The translations under genes and the position numbers were made by a program. Below are positions 47,526-58,284 of a DNA stretch of 64,000 nucleotides, in pieces. The notes beneath the pieces were generated by a model. That model saw nothing but the letters and a program-made list of their open reading frames with translations. It was not told the origin of the DNA and searched no databases. Within the stretch, counting starts at the first letter, position 1. Each line of letters starts with the position of its first letter. Source of the DNA: Pseudomonas migulae (GTDB lineage: Bacteria > Pseudomonadota > Gammaproteobacteria > Pseudomonadales > Pseudomonadaceae); contig NZ_JALJWR010000001.1 of the NCBI RefSeq assembly GCF_024169315.1, forward strand, positions 3,336,501 through 3,400,500, written 5' to 3'.

Positions 47526-48074
47526 TCAGCTGCCGGCGCCCCAGATTCCGCCCAGGCTCTGCAGCAGCGAACCGCCCACGCCCTGCTGACCGAGGTATTG
47601 CAGAATCACCGGGGCGAACTGGCCGATCATGCCGCTGTCCATGCCCAGCGCGCTGAACGCGTTGTTCAGGTCGTTGGTGTCCTTGACGTTGCCCAGCGCG
47701 TTATCCAGACCGGCTGCCTTGCCACTCGAACCGAGCAAACCGGCGAGCGCACCCAGTTCACCACCGCCCGACAACTGGTCGATGCCCGGTACGTTTTTAG
47801 CCAGTTCCGAATAGTCGGTCGAACTCAACTGGTTCTTCGCCAACCCCAACATTGCCCCGGTGCCACCGACGGCTTGTTGCGGTGTCACATTCAATTGGCT
47901 GAGCGCCCCCAGCAGACCGGCCGTTTCAGACGTCGGCGCTGCGGCTGTGGCGGCGTTCTCGCCCTTCATGCCGGAAATGGCATTGGCCGCATCGCTCAGG
48001 CTGAACTGAGCAAAGACCGGGCTGGCCGCCAGGGTCATGAGCGATGCCAGTGCAAAACCGCGTGAAATCTTCAT
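47526..48074 (-). CDS. Secreted DUF2780 protein
   Basis: This 182-residue protein has a signal peptide (MKISRGFALASLMTLAASPVFA) and a Gly/Ala/Leu-rich mature part of amphipathic helices (NALGNVKDTNDLNNAF, then GMIGQFAPVILQYLG), typical of DUF2780. The family also includes VcgC/VcgE proteins. The function is unknown. AGAGGA is 8 nt before ATG 48074. Confidence 0.87.
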   Translation of the reverse strand: MKISRGFALASLMTLAASPVFAQFSLSDAANAISGMKGENAATAAAPTSETAGLLGALSQLNVTPQQAVGGTGAMLGLAKNQLSSTDYSELAKNVPGIDQLSGGGELGALAGLLGSSGKAAGLDNALGNVKDTNDLNNAFSALGMDSGMIGQFAPVILQYLGQQGVGGSLLQSLGGIWGAGS

Positions 48075-48425
48075 CCAGACATCCTCTTGCGCTGTGAAAA
48101 CCACCCGTCAATGGGGCGGAGAAACTGCCGGTTTGACCGGGTATCTGTCGGCATGTTCCTCGCCTGCGCATCCATTTTCACCATCACCACGTATATCAAA
48201 CGTGAAACCCGGATGCCCCGCGATGACTGGCACAACCGCTGTCGCTGAACGAGCCTGTGAACAACAGCCCGAGTCCCGCTGCCGAAGGCGGCGATTTTTT
48301 AGATCACTTTCTACCAGTTGACGGTAATAAGCATTTCAAATTGAACTAGATACCTGTCAGATCTGACAGTAGGCAGCATTCATTAGCAAAGCGAACATCT
48401 GCTCCCACCCTGTAACGGAGTACAA
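48075..48425. other. 351-bp gap with lux-box palindrome
   Basis: Upstream half: nothing recognised beyond a TTTCAC/GTGAAA dyad near 48176-48207. Downstream half: AT-rich with the palindrome at 48354-48369, before the small secreted gene. Confidence 0.6.
48352..48371. promoter_or_regulatory. lux-box-like palindrome
   Basis: ACCTGTCAGATCTGACAGTA holds a perfect 16-bp palindrome and fits the CT-N12-AG pattern of LuxR/LasR/RhlR binding sites. It is about 57 nt before the small secreted protein start, compatible with a site around the -40 region of its promoter. Confidence 0.6.
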
Positions 48426-48755
48426 ATGATGAAGCTGAAAATTGCCACTGGTATCCTGGTTAGCCTGATGATGAGCACCGCCTATGCAGCAACTTGCCCG
48501 ACGCTCTCGATGAGCCACTCTCAAGGCGGCGAAGAACTGACCTTCACCTCGGCACGCCTTAAAGACAAAGACACTCCCGATTCGGTTGTCATCTGCCGGT
48601 ATGACGGCAAGGGCGACCTCGGCGCCTCGGTCGGCTACAGGAACGGTACCGCGGTTGAAGGCACTGGAAGCAACTGGAATATAGATGATTGTGTAACCGC
48701 TAACGGTGACGCCAGCAAATGCGCATTCCGAGCAAAAAAATGGAAAAATAAATGA
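48426..48755 (+). CDS. Small secreted four-cysteine protein
   Basis: This 109-residue protein has a signal peptide (MMKLKIATGILVSLMMSTAYA) and a mature part of about 87 residues with four cysteines (Cys24, Cys57, Cys89, Cys99), enough for two disulfides. The mature region is beta-rich (EELTFTSARL, GDLGASVGYRNG) and ends in a basic KKWKNK tail. It resembles DUF3757-type small secreted proteins only loosely. ATG 48426 or 48429; ACGGAG precedes them. A lux-box-like palindrome lies upstream and a strong terminator downstream, so it is a single-gene unit. Confidence 0.8.
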   Translation: MMKLKIATGILVSLMMSTAYAATCPTLSMSHSQGGEELTFTSARLKDKDTPDSVVICRYDGKGDLGASVGYRNGTAVEGTGSNWNIDDCVTANGDASKCAFRAKKWKNK

Positions 48756-48785
48756 AAAAAGGGCAACCCATGGGTTGCCCTTTTT
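48756..48785. terminator. Bidirectional terminator
   Basis: Perfect 15-bp arms AAAAAGGGCAACCCA/TGGGTTGCCCTTTTT between the small secreted gene and fdhA. Confidence 0.93.
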
Positions 48786-48797
48786 CATCCGTGCAAT

Positions 48798-49997
48798 TTA
48801 CGCCGCGCTGAACAACTTGTGCGGATCGATCACAAACTTCTTCGGCACGCCCGCATCGAACTCGCCATAACCACGTGGCGCGTCATCCAGGCTGATGACT
48901 TCCACGCCAACGATGTCGGCGATATGGATACGATCCCACATGATCGCCTGCATCAGCTGGCGGTTGTACTTCATCACCGGGGTCTGGCCGGTGTGGAAGC
49001 TGTGGGACTTGGCCCAGCCCAGACCGAAGCGGATGCTCAGGCTGCCCATTTTCGCGGCGGCGTCCACAGCACCCGGATCTTCGGTCACGTACAGGCCAGG
49101 GATACCGATTTTGCCGGCGACCCGAACCACGCCCATCAGCGAGTTGAGCACGGTGGCCGGAGCCTCGTGTTTCACCCCGTCATGGCCGTGACCGCGCGCT
49201 TCGAAGCCTACGGCGTCGACGGCGCAGTCCACTTCTGGCTCGCCCAGCAGCGCAGCGATCTGTTCGTGCAGCGGAGTATCCAGGGACAGGTCGGCAATTT
49301 CGAAACCCTGAGCCTTGGCGTGCGCCAGGCGGACAGTGTTGACGTCACCGATGATCACCACCGCCGCGCCCAGCAGGCGAGCGGAAGCGGCAGCGGCCAG
49401 GCCGACCGGACCGGCACCGGCGATGTATACGGTGCTGCCTGGGCCAACGCCGGCCGTCACTGCGCCGTGATAACCGGTCGGCAGGATGTCGGAGAGGCAG
49501 GTCAGGTCGCGGATTTTTTCCATCGCGCGATCACGATCAGGCAGTTTCAGCAGGTTGAAGTCGGCGTACGGCACCATCGCGTATTCAGCCTGGCCGCCGG
49601 TCCAGTCGCCCATGTCGACGTAACCGTAAGCACCGCCCGGACGCGCCGGGTTAACACTGAGGCAGACACCGGTGTGCATTTCCTTGCAGGAACGGCAGCG
49701 CCCGCAAGCCACGTTGAACGGTACGGACACCAGGTCGCCGATTTGCAGGTTTTCGACGTCGCTGCCCTTCTCGATCACTTCACCAGTGATCTCGTGGCCC
49801 AGCACCAGACCGGTCTGAGCAGTGGTACGGCCGCGCACCATGTGCTGGTCGGAACCACAGATGTTGGTGGAAACCACACGCAGGATGACAGCGTGGTTGA
49901 TCTTCCTGCCGCGCGGGTCCTGCATTTTCGGATAGTCGATTTTCTGTATTTCGACTTTGCCATTGCCGAGATACACCACACCACGATTGCCAGACAT
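48798..49997 (-). CDS. fdhA: Glutathione-independent formaldehyde dehydrogenase
   Basis: This 399-residue zinc MDR enzyme is the length of P. putida FdhA and oxidises formaldehyde to formate with bound NAD. It shows the catalytic zinc Cys (CGSDQHM) and His (GHEITG), the structural zinc CGRCRSCKEMHTGVC, and the Rossmann GAGPVGLAA. GAGGTGAAAG precedes ATG 49997. It ends the sarcosine block and should clear formaldehyde released when Sox acts without folate. Confidence 0.97.
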   Translation of the reverse strand: MSGNRGVVYLGNGKVEIQKIDYPKMQDPRGRKINHAVILRVVSTNICGSDQHMVRGRTTAQTGLVLGHEITGEVIEKGSDVENLQIGDLVSVPFNVACGRCRSCKEMHTGVCLSVNPARPGGAYGYVDMGDWTGGQAEYAMVPYADFNLLKLPDRDRAMEKIRDLTCLSDILPTGYHGAVTAGVGPGSTVYIAGAGPVGLAAAASARLLGAAVVIIGDVNTVRLAHAKAQGFEIADLSLDTPLHEQIAALLGEPEVDCAVDAVGFEARGHGHDGVKHEAPATVLNSLMGVVRVAGKIGIPGLYVTEDPGAVDAAAKMGSLSIRFGLGWAKSHSFHTGQTPVMKYNRQLMQAIMWDRIHIADIVGVEVISLDDAPRGYGEFDAGVPKKFVIDPHKLFSAA

Positions 49998-50103
49998 GCT
50001 TTCACCTCGCTGTTGTTTTTATGTAGCGGTCGCGTCGCCATGGAGCGGCGGCGCGTTGATTGCTCGGGTTGTTGCCTGTGTCTTTTTGCGTTGTTCATGA
50101 GGG

Positions 50104-50202
50104 CCTCTTCGCGAGCAAGCCCGCTCCCACATTGGATCTTCGGTGTGACTGAGATTTGTGGGCAGACACAAATCCCTGTGGGAGCGGGCTTGCCCGCGAA
50201 GG
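50104..50202. repeat. REP doublet
   Basis: Inverted CTCTTCGCGAGCAAGCCCGC and complement between fdhA and purU. Confidence 0.85.
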
Positions 50203-50206
50203 CGAT

Positions 50207-51064
50207 CTAAAGAACGACGGTTCTGTTCGCGTTGAGAAACACCCTTCGCTCGATGTGATATCCAACGGCACGAGCCAGGGTCAACCCTTCAATATCCCGC
50301 CCCTTGGCGATCAGATCTTCCGGGTAATGACTGTGGTCCACAGCCTCCACGCCCTGGGCGATGATCGGTCCTTCGTCCAGGTCGTTGTTGATGTAGTGCG
50401 CCGTGGCGCCTACCAGTTTCACGCCCTTGTTGTACGCCTGGTGGTAAGGCTTCGCGCCCTTGAACCCCGGCAGCAAGGAGTGATGGATATTGATTGCCTT
50501 GCCGTCGAGTTTGCGGCATAGCTCCGGCGACAGAACCTGCATGTAACGGGCAAGGATCACCAGTTCGGCGCCGGACTCCTCGATCACCTGCCACACCTGA
50601 CGCTCCTGCGACGGCTTGTCGTTCGGGTCCAGCGGGAAGTGGTAATACGGAATCTGGTGCCAGTCGGCCAGCGGCTTGAGGTCCGGGTGGTTGGAGACCA
50701 CGGCGGCGACGTCCATCGACAACTGGCCGATGCGCTGGCGGTAGAGCAGATCGTTGAGGCAGTGATCGGCCTTGGAAACCATGATCACCACTTTTGGCCG
50801 GTAGTTCGGCTCGGTCAGCTCGAAGACCATGCCGAAGGCTTGACCGCGTTCCGCCAAACCCGCGCGGAAGGCTTGTTCATCGAAACCGTCGGGCTGGCGG
50901 AATTCCACGCGAATGAAGAAACGGCCCGAGAGCCGGTCATCGAAGGAGTGGTGCTCGGTGACGTAGCAGCCCTGCTCGAACAGAAAGCGGGTCACCGCGT
51001 CCACGGTGCCGAGGACGCTGGGGCAGTCGGCGGTCAGAATCCATGTGTCTGGGGCGCGGCTCAT
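50207..51064 (-). CDS. purU: PurU, formyltetrahydrofolate deformylase
   Basis: This 285-residue enzyme hydrolyses 10-formyl-THF to formate and THF. It has an N-terminal ACT domain (about 6-80, DRLSGRFFIRVEF) and a formyltransferase fold with INIHHSLLPGFKG (catalytic Asn and His) and NDLDEGPII (Asp). ATG 51064 was chosen; GGAG is 11 nt upstream. Located after soxG, it regenerates THF used in sarcosine oxidation, as in other Pseudomonas betaine clusters. Confidence 0.96.
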   Translation of the reverse strand: MSRAPDTWILTADCPSVLGTVDAVTRFLFEQGCYVTEHHSFDDRLSGRFFIRVEFRQPDGFDEQAFRAGLAERGQAFGMVFELTEPNYRPKVVIMVSKADHCLNDLLYRQRIGQLSMDVAAVVSNHPDLKPLADWHQIPYYHFPLDPNDKPSQERQVWQVIEESGAELVILARYMQVLSPELCRKLDGKAINIHHSLLPGFKGAKPYHQAYNKGVKLVGATAHYINNDLDEGPIIAQGVEAVDHSHYPEDLIAKGRDIEGLTLARAVGYHIERRVFLNANRTVVL

Positions 51065-51107
51065 AGTGCGGTGACTCCTGCTGCAAATTAGGTGGTCGCA
51101 GAGACCC

Positions 51108-51245
51108 CTGTGGCGAGGGGATTTATCCCCGTTCGGCTGCGAAGCAGTCGTAAAACCAGTCAACTCAATTTGGCTGGGATACCGCGTTGTGAGGTTTCAG
51201 GGCTGCTGCGCAGCCCAACGGGGATAAATCCCCTCGCCACAAAGG
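51108..51245. repeat. Type-B long palindromic repeat, copy 1
   Basis: Outer arms GTGGCGAGGGGATTTATCCC and GGGATAAATCCCCTCGCCAC enclose a variable centre with GGCTGC/GCAGCC sub-stems. Related copies are at 58136 and 60184. It is unrelated to the REP family. Confidence 0.85.
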
Positions 51246-51281
51246 CCCCTCCCCACAAAAACCCCTAGCCACAAACGATCA

Positions 51282-51914
51282 TTAAGCCTGAACGCTAAGC
51301 CCGTACTCGGCTGCCGCATCCTGTAACCACAACCACCAATAATCCGAGAAGCTGCGGCGGATCAGCAGTTCCCAGGTGTCTTCGGCGGTGTGGCGGATCA
51401 CCAGTTGCGACTTGGCGAACACGGTGCCCACGGCCTTGCCCACCGGAAAGCTGTTCGGGTGCACGTCGTAGCTGGTGGATTTCATCAGCACCTGGCGCAC
51501 GTTCGGACCGCTCAGTTCGAGGATCTGCTGGCCGCCGCTGACGTTGACGATCTGAATGTGCAGGTCGCCCAGCGCTTCACGCAGTTTCTGCTCCGCGGCG
51601 AACTCTTCGCCGGTTGGCACGATCAGCAGCCATTCATCCGGCCCCACCCATTGCAGGCTGGTTTCGCCTTTGACGATGACGCTCAGTGCGCCCGGCAATT
51701 CGATGCCCAGCGCCTTGTGCACGCCCGCGGCAAACGCAGCTTCGTGGCCATCGCCACGAATGGTCAGGTGGCCGAGGAGTTTTTTCTCACGCACGATCAC
51801 GCCGGCGTTTTTGCGACCCTTGCCCACCAGGCTGGCGAGGTCGGCGTGATGCAGCGACGACTCGGCCTTGGCCCCGGTGGTTGGGCGTTGTTGGTAAACA
51901 TTGGCTGCGGTCAT
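51282..51914 (-). CDS. soxG: SoxG, sarcosine oxidase gamma subunit
   Basis: This 210-residue protein is the normal length of the small subunit of the heterotetrameric sarcosine oxidase. The GcvT-like stretch (LQWVGPDEWLLIVP, DYWWLWLQDAA) is characteristic. AGGAAAGGTG precedes ATG 51914. It is separated from soxA by a REP. Confidence 0.95.
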   Translation of the reverse strand: MTAANVYQQRPTTGAKAESSLHHADLASLVGKGRKNAGVIVREKKLLGHLTIRGDGHEAAFAAGVHKALGIELPGALSVIVKGETSLQWVGPDEWLLIVPTGEEFAAEQKLREALGDLHIQIVNVSGGQQILELSGPNVRQVLMKSTSYDVHPNSFPVGKAVGTVFAKSQLVIRHTAEDTWELLIRRSFSDYWWLWLQDAAAEYGLSVQA

Positions 51915-51969
51915 AAAGCACCTTTCCTGAATTCTGTTGGTTGCGGTCCTTGTGGTGGCTGTTCTGCCG

Positions 51970-52036
51970 CCTTCGCGAGCAAGCCCGCTCCCACATTCGA
52001 CCGCGTTCCCCTGTGGGAGCGGGCTTGCTCGCGAAC
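51970..52036. repeat. REP doublet
   Basis: Inverted CGCCTTCGCGAGCAAGCCCG and complement between soxG and soxA. Confidence 0.85.
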
Positions 52037-52079
52037 GGGCCGACTCGGTGTCATTGCCCACCCGCAAGCTCAAGAGCCA

Positions 52080-55000
52080 CTAGATGTTCTGGCGATCACC
52101 TTTCGGATCGAAGAACACCGAAGAAACGATTTCCGCCTCGATCACGCTGCCATCGGCCAGCGGTGCGAACACGCGCTCGCCGATGCGCTTCAAGCCGCCC
52201 TTGACCACGCCCATGGCAAACGAATAACCGAGGGAGTTGTGCAGGTAGCTGGAAGTGACGTGACCGACCATCGTCATCGGGATCGTCTGCTTGGTGTTGA
52301 ACACCAGTTGCGCCCCTTCCGGCAGCCATTTGGTCGGATCGATCGGCTTCAGGCCCACCAGCTGTTTACGTTGATCACGCACGCAGTCTTCGCGGTTCAT
52401 GCCACGCCAGCCGATCCACGAGAACGGTTTGGTGCGACCGACACACCAGCCCATGTTCAGGTCATCCGGGGTCATCGAGCCGTCGGTGTCCTGACCGACG
52501 ATGATGAAGCCCTTCTCGGCCCGCAGGATGTGCATGGTTTCGGTGCCATACGGCGTCAGGTTGTACTGCTTGCCGGCCTCGACGATTTTCTCGAGCACGC
52601 CCATGGCGTAGTCGGCTTGCACGTTGACTTCGTACGACAGCTCACCGGTAAACGAAATCCGGAACACCCGCGCCGGCACACCGCCGACCAGGCCTTCTTT
52701 CCAGGTCATGAACGGGAAGGCTTCGTTACTCAGGTCGATGTCGGTGACTTCGCTGAGCAGCTTGCGGCTGTTCGGCCCGGACAGGGTCATGGTTGCCCAG
52801 TGATCCGTCACGGAAGTGAAGTACACCTTCAGGTCTGGCCATTCGGTCTGCTGGTAGATTTCCAGCCATTGCAGCACGCGTGCGGCGCCGCCAGTGGTGG
52901 TGGTCATCACGAAATGGTTGTCGGCGAGGCAAGCGGTAACGCCGTCGTCGAAGACCATGCCGTCTTCTTTGCACATCAGGCCGTAACGGGCCTTGCCCAC
53001 GTCGAGCTTGGTCCAGGCGTTGGTGTAGATGCGGTTGAGGAATTCACGCGCATCCGGGCCTTGAATGTCGATCTTGCCCAGGGTCGACGCGTCCAGCAGG
53101 CCGACGCTGTCGCGCACGGCTTTGCATTCGCGTTTTACAGCTGCGTGAATGTCTTCACCGTTTTTCGGGAAGTACCACGGACGTTTCCACTGACCCACGT
53201 CTTCGAACTCGGCGCCATTCTTCACGTGCCAATGATGCAGCGCAGTGAAGCGGACAGGTTCGAAGATGTGCCCGCAGTGACGGCCGGCCACGGCGCCGAA
53301 GGTCACCGGCGTGTAGTTCGGACGGAACATCGTGGTGCCCATCTGCGGGATGGTCACGTTCAGCGAACGGGCGGCGATGGCCAGGCCGTTGACGTTGCCG
53401 AGCTTGCCCTGGTCAGTACCGAAGCCCAGTGCGGTGTAGCGTTTGACGTGCTCGACCGACTCGAAACCCTCGCGGGTCGCCAGCTCGATGGCGGCGGCGG
53501 TGACGTCGTTTTGCAGGTCGACGAATTGCTTCGGCGCCCGTGCCGTGTTCTTTTCGTGCGGCACCTGGAACAGCGCCAACGTAGGCTCTTCCAGACGGCT
53601 CAGGGCTTTCGGCAAGGTGCCTTCGACCACGCTAAAACCGGCTTCGCTGGCGGCGCGGGCCCCACCTTCAAAACCATCGGCCAGCGAATCGCCGAGGCCG
53701 TAGACGCCATTGATGCCACCGACACACACCCGTTTCTGCGGTGCTTCGCCCGGTACGAAACCGAGGATGTCTTCACGCCAGATCGGCTTGCCACCCAGGT
53801 GCGAAGCCAGGTGAACCACTGGGCTGTAGCCGCCGGAACTGGCGATCAAATCGCAATCGAGCCACTCGCCAGGACTGGTCACGGCGTGGGCTTTTACATC
53901 GATCGCGGCGACGCGAGCGGCGGTCACGTGCTTGCTGCCACGGGCCTCGATCACGGCGCTGCCGGTCAGGATGCGAATGCCTTTGGCGCGGGCTTCTTCC
54001 ACCAGCGCACCACGCGGGTTGCTGCGGGCGTCAGCGATGGCCACCACTTGCAGACTGGCGTCGAGCCAATCCAGCGCAACGCGGTAGGCGTGATCGTTGT
54101 TGGTCGACAGCACCAGTTTCTTGCCCGGTGCCACGCCGTAACGGCGCACGTAAGTCGAGACAGCGCCGGCGAGCATGTTGCCCGGCACGTCGTTGTTGCC
54201 GTAGACCAGTGGACGCTCGTGAGCGCCGGTCGCCAGGACCACGCGCTTGGCGCGAACCCGGTGAATGCGCTGACGCACCTGGCCAATCGGGGCGCGGTCG
54301 CCGAGGTGATCGGTCAGGCGCTCGTGAATGGTCAGGAAGTTATGGTCGTGGTAGCCGTTGACCGTGGCGCGCGGCAACAGCAGCACGTCCGGAGTGTCTT
54401 TCAGTTCGGCGATGACGCTGGCGACCCATTCGGTGGCCGGTTTGCCGTCGAGGCTTTCGCGGGAATCGAGCAGGCTGCCGCCGAACTCTTCCTGTTCATC
54501 GGCGAGGATTACGCGAGCACCACTGCGAGCTGCTGCCAGTGCGGCGGCCAGGCCAGCCGGGCCACCGCCGACGATCAGCACGTCGCAGTGCTGGTTCATG
54601 TAGTCGTAGGTGTCCGGATCGTTCTCGGTCGGCGAGCGGCCAAGGCCGGCAGCCTTACGGATGTACTTCTCGTAAGTCATCCAGAACGATTGCGGGTACA
54701 TGAAGGTTTTGTAGTAGAAACCCGGTGGCATCAGCTTGCCGCCGACCTTGCCGAGAATCCCCATCATGTCGTTGTTCACGCTCGGCCAGCCGTTGGTGCT
54801 GGTGGCAACCAGGCCTTGGTACAGCGCTTGTTGCGTGGCGCGTACGTTCGGGATTTGCGTGGCTTCGGTCGCGCCGATCTGCAGCACGGCGTTCGGCTCT
54901 TCGGCACCGGCAGCGAAGATGCCGCGCGGACGGGAATACTTGAAGCTGCGACCGATGATGTCGACACCGTTGGCCAGCAGGGCAGCGGCCAGGGAGTCGC

Positions 55001-55097
55001 CTTCAAAGCCTTTGTAGACCTGGCCGTTGAAGGTGAAGCTCAGCACTTTGTTGCGGTCGATCCGTCCGCCGTTGGACAGGCGATTGATCTGGCTCAT
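52080..55097 (-). CDS. soxA: SoxA, sarcosine oxidase alpha subunit
   Basis: This 1005-residue subunit has an N-terminal 2Fe-2S-fold-like and FAD/NAD-binding half (dinucleotide motif CDVLIVGGGPAGLAAAL at about 170-190) and a C-terminal GcvT-like THF-binding half. It oxidises sarcosine with SoxB and channels the methylene to THF. It overlaps soxD by ATGA. Confidence 0.97.
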   Translation of the reverse strand: MSQINRLSNGGRIDRNKVLSFTFNGQVYKGFEGDSLAAALLANGVDIIGRSFKYSRPRGIFAAGAEEPNAVLQIGATEATQIPNVRATQQALYQGLVATSTNGWPSVNNDMMGILGKVGGKLMPPGFYYKTFMYPQSFWMTYEKYIRKAAGLGRSPTENDPDTYDYMNQHCDVLIVGGGPAGLAAALAAARSGARVILADEQEEFGGSLLDSRESLDGKPATEWVASVIAELKDTPDVLLLPRATVNGYHDHNFLTIHERLTDHLGDRAPIGQVRQRIHRVRAKRVVLATGAHERPLVYGNNDVPGNMLAGAVSTYVRRYGVAPGKKLVLSTNNDHAYRVALDWLDASLQVVAIADARSNPRGALVEEARAKGIRILTGSAVIEARGSKHVTAARVAAIDVKAHAVTSPGEWLDCDLIASSGGYSPVVHLASHLGGKPIWREDILGFVPGEAPQKRVCVGGINGVYGLGDSLADGFEGGARAASEAGFSVVEGTLPKALSRLEEPTLALFQVPHEKNTARAPKQFVDLQNDVTAAAIELATREGFESVEHVKRYTALGFGTDQGKLGNVNGLAIAARSLNVTIPQMGTTMFRPNYTPVTFGAVAGRHCGHIFEPVRFTALHHWHVKNGAEFEDVGQWKRPWYFPKNGEDIHAAVKRECKAVRDSVGLLDASTLGKIDIQGPDAREFLNRIYTNAWTKLDVGKARYGLMCKEDGMVFDDGVTACLADNHFVMTTTTGGAARVLQWLEIYQQTEWPDLKVYFTSVTDHWATMTLSGPNSRKLLSEVTDIDLSNEAFPFMTWKEGLVGGVPARVFRISFTGELSYEVNVQADYAMGVLEKIVEAGKQYNLTPYGTETMHILRAEKGFIIVGQDTDGSMTPDDLNMGWCVGRTKPFSWIGWRGMNREDCVRDQRKQLVGLKPIDPTKWLPEGAQLVFNTKQTIPMTMVGHVTSSYLHNSLGYSFAMGVVKGGLKRIGERVFAPLADGSVIEAEIVSSVFFDPKGDRQNI

Positions 55098-55423
55098 ACC
55101 TTCTCTCCCAGAGCCGTGGCGGCCGCTTTCGGGCTGTCGGTCTTGTCGGTGAATTGTGGCTTGGTGCCGATCTTGTAGGTTTCCAGAATCTCGTAGGTCA
55201 CGGTGTCGCGGGTGGCGTTGAAGTACTGACGGCAACCGGCGGCGTGAATCCACAATTCGTGGTGCAGACCGCGAGGGTTATCGCGGAAGAACATGTAGTC
55301 GCCCCACTCCTCGTCGGTGCAGGTGTTCGGATCCAGTGGACGCGGGATGTGCGCCTGGCCGGATGCGTGAAATTCCTCTTCGGAGCGCAGCTCGCCGCAG
55401 TGAGGACAGAAGATATGCAACAT
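55094..55423 (-). CDS. soxD: SoxD, sarcosine oxidase delta subunit
   Basis: This 109-residue zinc-binding subunit has CPHCG near the N-terminus and His/Cys residues (HELWIHAAGCRQYF) completing the site. It sits 14 nt after soxB and overlaps soxA. Confidence 0.96.
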   Translation of the reverse strand: MLHIFCPHCGELRSEEEFHASGQAHIPRPLDPNTCTDEEWGDYMFFRDNPRGLHHELWIHAAGCRQYFNATRDTVTYEILETYKIGTKPQFTDKTDSPKAAATALGEKV

Positions 55424-55437
55424 GGGGATTTCTCCTG

Positions 55438-56688
55438 TTAGTGGGCAACCGCAGCAGCGCCGTGTTCGTCGATCAACGCACCGTTGTGGAAACGGTCGAT
55501 GGAGAAAGGTGCGGCCAATGGGTGCATTTCACCCTTGGCCAGGCTTGCGGCAAATACGTTGCCCGAGCCAGGTGTTGCCTTGAAGCCACCGGTGCCCCAA
55601 CCGCAGTTGAAGAACATGTTCGGTACCGGGGTTTTCGAGATGATCGGGCACGCATCCGGCGTGGTGTCGACGATGCCGCCCCACTGACGGTTCATGCGTA
55701 CGCGGGACAGCACCGGGAACATCTCGACGATGGCCTGGATGGTGTGTTCGATGACCGGGTACGAACCACGCTGGCCGTAGCCGTTGTAGCCGTCGATACC
55801 GGCGCCGATCACCAGGTCGCCCTTGTCGGACTGGCTGATGTAGCCGTGCACGGCGTTGGACATGATCACGCTGTCGATAATCGGCTTGATCGGCTCGGAC
55901 ACCAGCGCTTGCAGCGGGTGGGATTCGATCGGCAGACGGAAACCGGCCAGTTTGGCCATGTGCCCGGAGTTACCGGCCGTGACCACGCCGACGCGCTTGG
56001 CGCCGATGAAACCCTTGTTGGTTTCAACACCGATGCACACGCCGTTTTCCTTGCGGAAACCGATCACTTCGGTCTGCTGGATCAGGTCCACGCCCAAGGC
56101 GTCGGCGGCACGCGCAAAGCCCCACGCCACGGCATCGTGACGGGCCACGCCGCCGCGACGCTGGACGGTGGCGCCCATCACCGGGTAGCGAGTGTTCTTC
56201 GAGCAGTCGAGGTACGGAATCTCGTCGGCCACTTGCTTGGCATCGAGCAGTTCACCGTCCACGCCGTTGAGGCGGTTGGCGCTGACCCGACGCTCGGAAT
56301 CACGAATGTCCTGCAGGGTGTGGCACAGGTTGTAGACGCCACGCTGGGAGAACATCACGTTGTAGTTCAGGTCCTGGGACAGGCCTTCCCACAGTTTCAT
56401 CGCGTGTTCGTACAGATGCGCCGACTCGTCCCACAGGTAGTTGGAGCGAACGATGGTGGTGTTGCGCGCGGTGTTACCGCCGCCCAGCCAGCCTTTCTCG
56501 ACCACGGCCACGTTGGTGATGCCGTGCTCTTTCGCGAGGTAGTAAGCCGTGGCGAGACCATGCCCGCCACCGCCGACGATGACCACGTCATAGACCTTTT
56601 TAGGGGTCGGCGTGCGCCACATTTTCTGCCAGTTTTCGTGATGGCTGAGGGAGTGTTTGAAGAGGCCGAAGCCCGAGTAGCGTTGCAT
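55438..56688 (-). CDS. soxB: SoxB, sarcosine oxidase beta subunit
   Basis: This 416-residue FAD-dependent subunit carries the sarcosine-oxidising site. The dinucleotide motif [13 protein letters not shown] is at 37-49. His184 in GGVARHDAV fits the covalent FMN attachment site known for the family. Two ATGs, 56694 and 56688, are possible; GGAG at 56698-56701 is 3 nt from the first and 9 nt from the second, so 56688 was chosen. It begins 23 nt after glyA. Confidence 0.96.
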   Translation of the reverse strand: MQRYSGFGLFKHSLSHHENWQKMWRTPTPKKVYDVVIVGGGGHGLATAYYLAKEHGITNVAVVEKGWLGGGNTARNTTIVRSNYLWDESAHLYEHAMKLWEGLSQDLNYNVMFSQRGVYNLCHTLQDIRDSERRVSANRLNGVDGELLDAKQVADEIPYLDCSKNTRYPVMGATVQRRGGVARHDAVAWGFARAADALGVDLIQQTEVIGFRKENGVCIGVETNKGFIGAKRVGVVTAGNSGHMAKLAGFRLPIESHPLQALVSEPIKPIIDSVIMSNAVHGYISQSDKGDLVIGAGIDGYNGYGQRGSYPVIEHTIQAIVEMFPVLSRVRMNRQWGGIVDTTPDACPIISKTPVPNMFFNCGWGTGGFKATPGSGNVFAASLAKGEMHPLAAPFSIDRFHNGALIDEHGAAAVAH

Positions 56689-56711
56689 AGTCATTTACTC
56701 CAAAACCGCGC

Positions 56712-57965
<1,254 letters not shown>

Positions 57966-58135
57966 CGCGTCTCTCCCAGCGGCGGCTTCTGCGCCTTTCG
58001 TCTCGGTGAGGCACGTACCTTTCGGCAGTGCCCTTTGAATGCGATGGTATGACCGGCGCAGACAGGTCAAATGCCTACGGACGCCACGCAAAGGTGCGTT
58101 TACGACATGGGCGGAAATGGGTGGGAAAGGAAGCC

Positions 58136-58278
58136 TTTGGTGGCGAGGGGATTTAGCGAGACGTCGCACCGCCCCGTTCGACGGCGAAGCCGTCGCAATA
58201 CTTGCTCGCGGGGTATCCCTGAAAGAATGCAGGGGGCCGCTTCGCGGCCCAACGGGGATAAATCCCCTCGCCACAAGG
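58136..58278. repeat. Type-B long palindromic repeat, copy 2
   Basis: Outer arms GGTGGCGAGGGGATTTA and GATAAATCCCCTCGCCAC with a long centre and GGCCGC/GCGGCC stem. It lies between glyA and the TraX-like gene. Confidence 0.85.
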
Positions 58279-58284
58279 GCGGGG

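Noticed and set aside
4043..52036. CRISPR-like repeats
   Set aside because: The recurring palindromes are single dispersed REP doublets, not arrays with regular spacers, and no cas gene is present.
51390..55178. A 1262-codon open frame on the plus strand opposite soxA and soxG
   Set aside because: It is a GC-bias shadow. The opposite strand carries full-length SoxA, SoxG and SoxD with all family motifs, and the shadow has His/Arg/Val-rich low-information sequence.
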